Assembly: GCA_937121005.1 (NCBI GenBank)
Contig: CAKZKB010000325.1
Location: forward strand, 1 to 9,195
Source: an uncultured cyanobacterium
Lineage (GTDB): Bacteria > Cyanobacteriota > Cyanobacteriia > Cyanobacteriales > Geitlerinemataceae
DNA: 9,195 nucleotides
Direction: 5' to 3'
The notes below the pieces were generated by a model. That model did no database searches. It was given only the letters and a program-made list of their open reading frames with translations, and was not told the DNA's origin. Positions within the stretch are counted from its first letter, which is position 1; each line of letters begins with the position of its first letter. Position numbers and translations under genes: made by a program. Below are positions 4,939-9,195 of this stretch, in pieces.

Positions 4939-5748
4939 TTAAGAAGATGAGAGGCGATCGGCGGCTTCTTGCAGTCTAGCGCTACAATTGCGAGTAATAG
5001 GCGCACCATGGGCGACGCAGATCGTTTCTAGAGGGGCAACCCGAACGGACAAGCCCTCTAACCACTGTCGATAGGCAGTTTTATCGGTCAGAAAAAAACG
5101 CTGACCTAATGGAGTGATGCCAAAGTAGTCTTTGGCCCCTAAAAATCGCACGAGTGATTTGCTGCGAGGAGCATATCGATCGAGGTAAGATTCTGTTAAG
5201 TTAAAAAGAATATCTGTAAAAATCAATGCTTTACCGGAATCTAAAGGTAACTCGTAAACTAATTCTTGAGGGCGAATCCCTTCGGGGGTATGACAAACAA
5301 TCCCGTAGTTCGGTAAAAATGTCTCGGCAATGGCATCGACGGCAACAACTTCTTCCACGTAAGGTTTTGCAGCTTGCGGCGCGACGATAATTAAATCGGG
5401 ATAGCGTTGTTTGAAAATAGCAATATCAAGCCTGTGAATGCGGTTAGGGACAATCGCGATTTTGGGTTCTCCTAAAGACTCTAATTTCTGCATTTCGGTT
5501 TCTGCGAGGGCGATGGGGCTGTGCAGCAACAGCGTCGAGTCCCGAAGTCGATAAACGATCGCTTCCCGAGGTGGAAACGCCCTCCCTAGAGTTCCCGTAA
5601 CGTGCCAAATTTGGGGGGCGAGTTCTTGAAGGGGACTATGGGGAAATACGCACTTCTCCCACTCGCTGGAGGCGCGATCGCGCTCTATGCGAGGGAGTTT
5701 GACAAGGGAGAACGATCGATAAAATATTTCGGAGCCAATGTTGTTCAT
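4939..5748 (-). CDS. DUF4336 protein (metallo-beta-lactamase-like fold)
   Basis: The 269-residue soluble protein resembles the DUF4336 family, distant relatives of metallo-beta-lactamase hydrolases. Family-like stretches are LQELAPQIWHVTG (40-52), IVPNRIHRLDIAIFKQRYPDLIIVAPQ (99-125), with His105 and Asp108 in place of a full HxHxDH motif, ALIFTDILFNL (174-184) and CVAHGAPI (244-251), with His247. A metal site and hydrolase activity are possible but not shown. I chose the ATG at 5748 (GAGGG eleven bases upstream). The open frame continues 50 codons to 5898, but that part is Arg/Pro/Ser-rich and translates a palindrome cluster, so I judge it noncoding. The gene is flanked on both sides by similar repeats and mcp 3' sequence, unlike its neighbours. 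Confidence 0.85.
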   Translation of the reverse strand: MNNIGSEIFYRSFSLVKLPRIERDRASSEWEKCVFPHSPLQELAPQIWHVTGTLGRAFPPREAIVYRLRDSTLLLHSPIALAETEMQKLESLGEPKIAIVPNRIHRLDIAIFKQRYPDLIIVAPQAAKPYVEEVVAVDAIAETFLPNYGIVCHTPEGIRPQELVYELPLDSGKALIFTDILFNLTESYLDRYAPRSKSLVRFLGAKDYFGITPLGQRFFLTDKTAYRQWLEGLSVRVAPLETICVAHGAPITRNCSARLQEAADRLSSS

Positions 5749-5763
5749 CAGTTTGAGTTCCCT

Positions 5764-5865
5764 CGTTGCGTTCCTCTGGGACGCAACGGACTGTGGAGGC
5801 GGAGCCTCCATTCTACACGATGCAGAGCCTCGGCAATTACGTTCCCTGGCAGAGCCAGAGAAACG
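5764..5865. repeat. cluster of three interspersed palindromes
   Basis: Three hairpins lie in a row. At 5764-5788 an 11-bp stem (one G-T pair) starts CGTTGCGTTCC with loop TCT. At 5794-5810 TGGAGGC and GCCTCCA surround GGA. At 5840-5865 a stem around CTGGC-AGA-GCCAG extends outwards with one mismatch and a bulge. G+C-rich arms with short loops such as GGA or AGA resemble small repeat palindromes scattered in many cyanobacterial genomes. The first begins 16 bases ahead of the DUF4336 start codon and includes part of its leader, so it may affect translation. Confidence 0.7.
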
Positions 5866-5874
5866 AGGTTTCAA

Positions 5875-5943
5875 GGGGAGGGGGAGACAAGGGGACAAGG
5901 AGAATTAAACCTAATCCCTAATACCTAAAACCTAATCCCTACA
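5875..5943 (+). repeat. G-rich and ACCTAAT-like repeats next to the mcp stop
   Basis: GGGGAGGGGGAGACAAGG starts at 5875 exactly as at 4761. It is followed by GGACAAGGAGAATTAA and a degenerate ACCTAAT/ACCTAAA/CCCTAAT series up to the mcp stop. Together with 4761-4870 it forms a pair of direct repeats in the same order and orientation on the two sides of the DUF4336 gene. The 4761 copy has an extra pyrimidine tract. Confidence 0.75.
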
Positions 5944-5945
5944 AA

Positions 5946-7601
5946 TTAACCCGAAAGATTGCCACCTGTCAACTGTTTTAACTGCATCGCAGCTTCGTTG
6001 AGGGTTTGAACGCCAATGCGAGTTTCGCCAATGCCACTAGCGGTTTGTTGCGCCCCTAAGTTAATATCGTCCATGGCGGCGACGACTTGTTCGACAGCGA
6101 GGGCTTGCTGTTCGGCGGTAAGGGCAATTTGTTTGTTGCTTTCGACGACTCCATCAACAGCCGATAGGGTCAATTCTTGATTTTTTAAAATACTATGGTT
6201 AACAGCTTGGGTTACACCATCAAACGCATCGGCTGTTTCTCGGGCTAAATCGATACCGCGAGTGGCAGTTTGTTTGCCTTCTGTGGTGACGCTGATGGTA
6301 GTAGAAATGGCAGCTTGGATCTCGGCAACCAGGCGGTTAATTTTGTCGGTGGATTCTTTACTGCGATCGGCCAGCTTGCGAATTTCGGCGGCGACAACTG
6401 CAAAACCGCGGCCGTGTTCTCCGGCGCGAACGGCTTCGACTGCGGCATTTAAGGCCAGTAAATTGGTTTGGTTGGCCATGTCGGTGACTAAATTGGTGAC
6501 ATTGTTGATTTGGTTTAGTTCTTCGTTGAGGCGGCTGGTTTGGGCTGCGATCGCGTCAACTTTTTGTTGCAGTTGGGAAATCCCTTCGAGGGTTTTGGCC
6601 ACCACTTGATTGCCTTCATCGGCTAAATTTACCACTTCGCGACCGCTATTGGATCCCTCTCGAGTAATGGCTAAAACTTGGGTGGCATCTTCGACAGCAG
6701 ACTCGGCGCGATCGGCGCAATTGCGGGCAGAAGATTTTAACTCGTCGATGGTACTGGTGGTTTCGTTGACAGCAGAGGCTTGTTGGGCAGCGACTCGTTC
6801 TTGTTCTTCGATCGCGGCGGCAATTTGCGATGCGGAACTCGAAATCAGGTTAACAATTTTAATCAGCGGCCCGGCAATGGCGCGGCTGAGAAATATACCA
6901 AGAACAATGGCTGTAACCGGCCCGATCGCCAATCCTAAAACCACCCAAAACAAGCTGCGGCTGACATCAATATCGGCAGCTTCGGCGGCAGATCGGGCAA
7001 TGCTTTGGTTGAGTTCGATAATGGCAGCGGCCGAGTCTTCAGCTTGCCGAAAAAGTTGCTTTTTTTGTTCGCGCAAGGCATCCATTCGCGATCGCAATTC
7101 TAAGGCTTCTTGCACGGCGGCTAGGGCGCGATCGTCGTCGTCGAGTTCGAGTTGTCGCTGCCAAGGATTGCGAATCCCTAGGGCATGAAATTCGGCTTCT
7201 AGGGCCATGAATTCGGTATGGCTTTGCTTCCAGGCTTCCCAGTCTTCGATAAATTCGTCGTAGGTTTGACGATCGCCCTCACTGACAAGCGGTTCGTATT
7301 CGCCAAACCCCTGTTCGACTTGTTGCCAGGAACTGCGAATGCGATCGAGTGCTGCTTCTCGCTCCACTTCTGTTAAACTAGGATTGAGCAGCAATCGCTC
7401 TCCCGATTCGATTTGCGTTTGCCCTTCGCTAATTTGCCACAGGGCATCGATACTGGGCAAGCTATCTGCACTGAGTACGGTTAGGTGGCGATCGAGTTTT
7501 TGGGTACTGTTCCAGCCAATGGCAGCAACGGCGAGGACAATTAAGCCCATGAGGACAAATGCCCCCATTAATTTAGTTTGTAGATTGGCGTTTTGAAGCA
7601 C
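5946..7601 (-). CDS. methyl-accepting chemotaxis protein, largely HAMP-less
   Basis: This membrane receptor would pass an external signal to a CheA-type kinase, in cyanobacteria usually for type IV pilus phototaxis. The 551 residues hold TM1 (about 12-30), a helical sensor region resembling 4HB_MCP (31-215), TM2 (about 216-238) and a cytoplasmic signalling coiled coil. The hairpin tip reads ANQTNLLALNAAVEAVRAGE with HGRGFAVVAAEIRKLADRS after it (residues 376-414). After TM2 only SRAIAGPLIKIVNLI remains of a HAMP domain before the signalling helix with AAIEEQERVAAQQ (261-273), so most of HAMP is absent. The canonical VVADE is VVAAE (Asp to Ala). The start is GTG at 7601; the NLQTKL stretch before TM1 supports it over the ATG at 7568. 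No clear Shine-Dalgarno sequence is seen. Its last 47 bases have a near-identical copy at 4871-4917. The ligand is unknown. Confidence 0.93.
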   Translation of the reverse strand: MLQNANLQTKLMGAFVLMGLIVLAVAAIGWNSTQKLDRHLTVLSADSLPSIDALWQISEGQTQIESGERLLLNPSLTEVEREAALDRIRSSWQQVEQGFGEYEPLVSEGDRQTYDEFIEDWEAWKQSHTEFMALEAEFHALGIRNPWQRQLELDDDDRALAAVQEALELRSRMDALREQKKQLFRQAEDSAAAIIELNQSIARSAAEAADIDVSRSLFWVVLGLAIGPVTAIVLGIFLSRAIAGPLIKIVNLISSSASQIAAAIEEQERVAAQQASAVNETTSTIDELKSSARNCADRAESAVEDATQVLAITREGSNSGREVVNLADEGNQVVAKTLEGISQLQQKVDAIAAQTSRLNEELNQINNVTNLVTDMANQTNLLALNAAVEAVRAGEHGRGFAVVAAEIRKLADRSKESTDKINRLVAEIQAAISTTISVTTEGKQTATRGIDLARETADAFDGVTQAVNHSILKNQELTLSAVDGVVESNKQIALTAEQQALAVEQVVAAMDDINLGAQQTASGIGETRIGVQTLNEAAMQLKQLTGGNLSG

Positions 7602-7707
7602 GAGCGAGCGACTGTAGAGATTTTTCTAGTTTAAAGGTTGGTACGACGGTCGATCGCAACATTTTGTAAACTTTCGTTCTTAATTTAGACCCATGAAACC
7701 CGTTTTA
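7602..7707. other. spacer between the DUF4126 and mcp genes
   Basis: The spacer is 106 bases, A+T-richer than its surroundings on the mcp side. Minus-strand TTTACA and TTTAAACT elements are present but not at promoter spacing. The mcp promoter probably lies here, but I cannot place it. Confidence 0.4.
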
Positions 7708-8292
7708 TCAGTCGGGATCCCGTTTGTCTCGGCGGGGATTGAAGTGCGGCCCCTGTTGGGTGTACCAGCGATACCAGGTTGAAGAACTGCGAATGGCCAG
7801 CCACAATAGTAACAGGGCGATCGTCCCTCCGGGTTGGGGTGCGTCGAAGGCGAACAAAACCAAGGCGATACAGAGAACATCTTGGGCGAAAATGGCCCAC
7901 AAGGGCAACCCGCGCAGGCGATAGAACCACCCCGCTTGTACCAGTTGCAACACCAACGCCAGCAAACCGCCGACGATGCCGAGTACGCCAACGACCCAAT
8001 CGGGTAGATCGGTGGCACTCGCGATCGCCATGCCCGCGATCGCGCCGACAATGGGACTAAACAGCAGTTGGACGATCTGTAAAATTCTCGCCCCCAGCAA
8101 CTTTTTCGAGGCGAACAATTCAAACAGCGACCAACTGACTAACACGCCGACGACGAGACGGGGAGAAAAGCGATCGAGTAAGGGCACTTGAAACCACAGA
8201 TCGGTTTTTAACAAACCGATCAACAATAAAGGCAGGGCAATCCGCAGCCCTGCGGCCGCCGATGCCGATAAAGCTGCTAAAATTTCAATCAT
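7708..8292 (-). CDS. DUF4126 integral membrane protein
   Basis: The 194-residue hydrophobic protein has about five to six predicted membrane spans. It resembles DUF4126: an N-terminal segment EILAALSASAAAGLRIALPLLLIGLL, an amphipathic stretch with SWSLFELFASKKLL, then Gly/Ala-rich helices containing SPIVGAIAGMAIASA and GVLGIVGGLLALVLQLVQAGW, and a basic C-terminal tail (NPRRDKRDPD). Function is unknown. I chose the ATG at 8292, with a close AAGG about four bases upstream. An in-frame GTG at 8301 would add three residues and has no ribosome site. It follows msrP by about 100 bases on the same strand and precedes mcp by 106 bases, so cotranscription with msrP is possible but unproven. Confidence 0.83.
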   Translation of the reverse strand: MIEILAALSASAAAGLRIALPLLLIGLLKTDLWFQVPLLDRFSPRLVVGVLVSWSLFELFASKKLLGARILQIVQLLFSPIVGAIAGMAIASATDLPDWVVGVLGIVGGLLALVLQLVQAGWFYRLRGLPLWAIFAQDVLCIALVLFAFDAPQPGGTIALLLLWLAIRSSSTWYRWYTQQGPHFNPRRDKRDPD

Positions 8293-8391
8293 CGCCTTCA
8301 CATTTCGATCGCACTCGAGTCAGGGAACCCGCGATCGCCTTCGATCTGGCCCCCTCTTCAGTGTATCGCCTGACGATCGCGATTGAAGCCA

Positions 8392-9195
8392 CTAAGCGTA
8401 CAGGTCGCCCACGTACTCCTCGTAACCGTTATACAACAAGGTCGGTCGCCGCTCCCAACTGAAGGGCGCACCGTCTCCCACGAGGCGTTCGCTGGCTTGC
8501 GACCACCGAGGGTGCGGTACATTGGGGTTAACGTTGGCTTCAAAGCCGTATTCTTGGGGGATCAACGTATTCCAAAAGGTGGCGGGGCGATCGGCGACAA
8601 ATTCAATTTTAACGATGGATTTTGCCCCCTTAAAACCGTATTTCCAAGGAATCACCATTCGTAAAGGTGCGCCGTGTTGTTTGGGAAGCGTGCGATCGTA
8701 AATTCCAGTGGCAAAAAATGCCAGTTCGTTATTCATTTCTTCAATTCGCAAGCCTTCAGTATAAGGCCAGGGTAAATCGTAGGGTCGCCAACCGGGGCCG
8801 GGCATGACTTCGCCATCGTAAAAGGAGCTAAATTTGACGTATTTGGCTTCGGGTTTAGGATCGGCGGCGGCTACCATTAAGCGCATGGGAAACCCAATCC
8901 AAGGCACGACCATGGCCCAGGCTTCCACGCAGCGAAAGCGATAAATGCGTTCTTCCCAGGGAAAATCGCGCTGCAAATCGTCGAGATCGTAAGTTTTGGG
9001 ATTGTTAACTAAACCCGTGACTTCCACTTTCCAATCTTCGGTAGGTAGGGCTTGGGCGGCTTCCCAGATGTCTTTGCTGCCCCCAAATTCGTAAAAGTTA
9101 TTGTAGCGGGAAGCAAGTCGTCGCGGCGTTAAGGGACGATCGCGACTGGTACTGTCGAAGTTGGGGTTAGTGGCGATCGCTTCGAGATCGGCGGG
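8392..9195 (-). CDS. msrP: protein-methionine-sulfoxide reductase catalytic subunit MsrP, 5' end outside window
   Basis: This periplasmic molybdenum enzyme (formerly YedY) repairs oxidised methionines in exported proteins, using electrons from the membrane haem protein MsrQ. The 267 visible residues run in frame to the window edge; about 60 residues, including the expected Tat signal, are missing compared with E. coli MsrP. Recognisable stretches are NPNFDSTSRDRPLTP at the start of the visible part, YNNFYEFGGSKDIWE, and ERIYRFRCVEAWAMVVPW, whose Cys (codon 8929-8931) is the molybdenum ligand. Further on are LPWPYTEGLRIEE, QHGAPLRMVIPWKYGFKGAKSIVKI and EYGFEANVNPNVPHPRWSQASER. The GTG at 9027 is internal and not the start. 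No msrQ lies downstream, so the partner gene must be upstream outside the window, elsewhere, or replaced. Confidence 0.95.
   Translation of the reverse strand, partial: PADLEAIATNPNFDSTSRDRPLTPRRLASRYNNFYEFGGSKDIWEAAQALPTEDWKVEVTGLVNNPKTYDLDDLQRDFPWEERIYRFRCVEAWAMVVPWIGFPMRLMVAAADPKPEAKYVKFSSFYDGEVMPGPGWRPYDLPWPYTEGLRIEEMNNELAFFATGIYDRTLPKQHGAPLRMVIPWKYGFKGAKSIVKIEFVADRPATFWNTLIPQEYGFEANVNPNVPHPRWSQASERLVGDGAPFSWERRPTLLYNGYEEYVGDLYA

Noticed and set aside
5749..5898. N-terminal 50 codons of the longest DUF4336 reading frame
   Set aside because: They translate the palindrome cluster and G-rich repeat, have no family similarity, and a better start with GAGGG lies at 5748.
6610..7188. A 192-codon open frame on the plus strand opposite mcp
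   Set aside because: It is Ser/Ala/Arg-rich with no domain and mirrors the codon use of the real receptor gene on the other strand.
7680..8191. Several open frames on both strands overlapping the DUF4126 gene
   Set aside because: All are shadows of the 7708-8292 gene, with no ribosome site or family features.

Overview
The window looks like chromosomal DNA of a cyanobacterium, probably a filamentous one. The palindrome GCGATCGC (HIP1) occurs about 20 times in 9.2 kb, far above chance. The genes have cyanobacterial character: an ACR3/LMW-type arsenic module, DUF29, DUF4336 and DUF4126 proteins, PyrR, and an MCP of the CheA/Pix type. Intergenic spacers carry the short tandem repeats (heptamers and octamers) and small G+C-rich palindromes typical of such genomes. 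No transposase, integrase, phage gene, rRNA or CRISPR array is visible.

Region 1 (1-2863, + strand) is an arsenic-resistance locus with an insert. An ACR3 arsenite efflux permease (139-1257) is followed 51 bases later by a compact block. This block holds an MNT nucleotidyltransferase antitoxin (mntA), a HEPN toxin (hepT, overlapping mntA, GTG start at 1589) and a DUF29 protein (4-base overlap). Four bases after the DUF29 stop comes the arsenate reductase arsC, with the Cys8/Cys80/Cys82 pattern of the Synechocystis enzyme. Reductase and pump form the usual pathway: arsenate to arsenite, then export. The slot occupied by arsH in the well-known cyanobacterial arsB-arsH-arsC order is here filled by a toxin-antitoxin module plus DUF29.

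Region 2 (2864-3930) holds an exported, very acidic protein of unknown function. Its leader contains a long-range inverted repeat ending just upstream of the ribosome binding site. A strong 13-bp bidirectional terminator-like hairpin follows, and then a convergent tRNA-Glu(UUC) gene with its own promoter on the minus strand.

Region 3 (3931-4938) contains pyrR, the pyrimidine regulator/uracil phosphoribosyltransferase. A heptamer tandem array abuts its start codon. Downstream lies a GGGGACAA octamer array (potential G-quadruplex) and an ACCTAAT heptamer array. Next comes a 47-base near-exact copy of the 3' end of the mcp gene that lies about 1 kb further on.

Region 4 (4939-9195) is all on the minus strand. 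In transcription order it holds msrP (periplasmic methionine sulfoxide reductase, 5' end cut by the window edge), a DUF4126 membrane protein, a methyl-accepting chemotaxis protein that lacks most of the HAMP domain, and a DUF4336 (degenerate metallo-beta-lactamase-like) protein. The DUF4336 gene is bracketed by direct repeats made of G-rich octamers, ACCTAAT-like heptamers and the mcp 3' end, and a cluster of three small palindromes lies directly upstream of it. This points to a past duplication or recombination event. No intergenic stretch exceeds 300 bases once the tRNA gene and repeats are counted.
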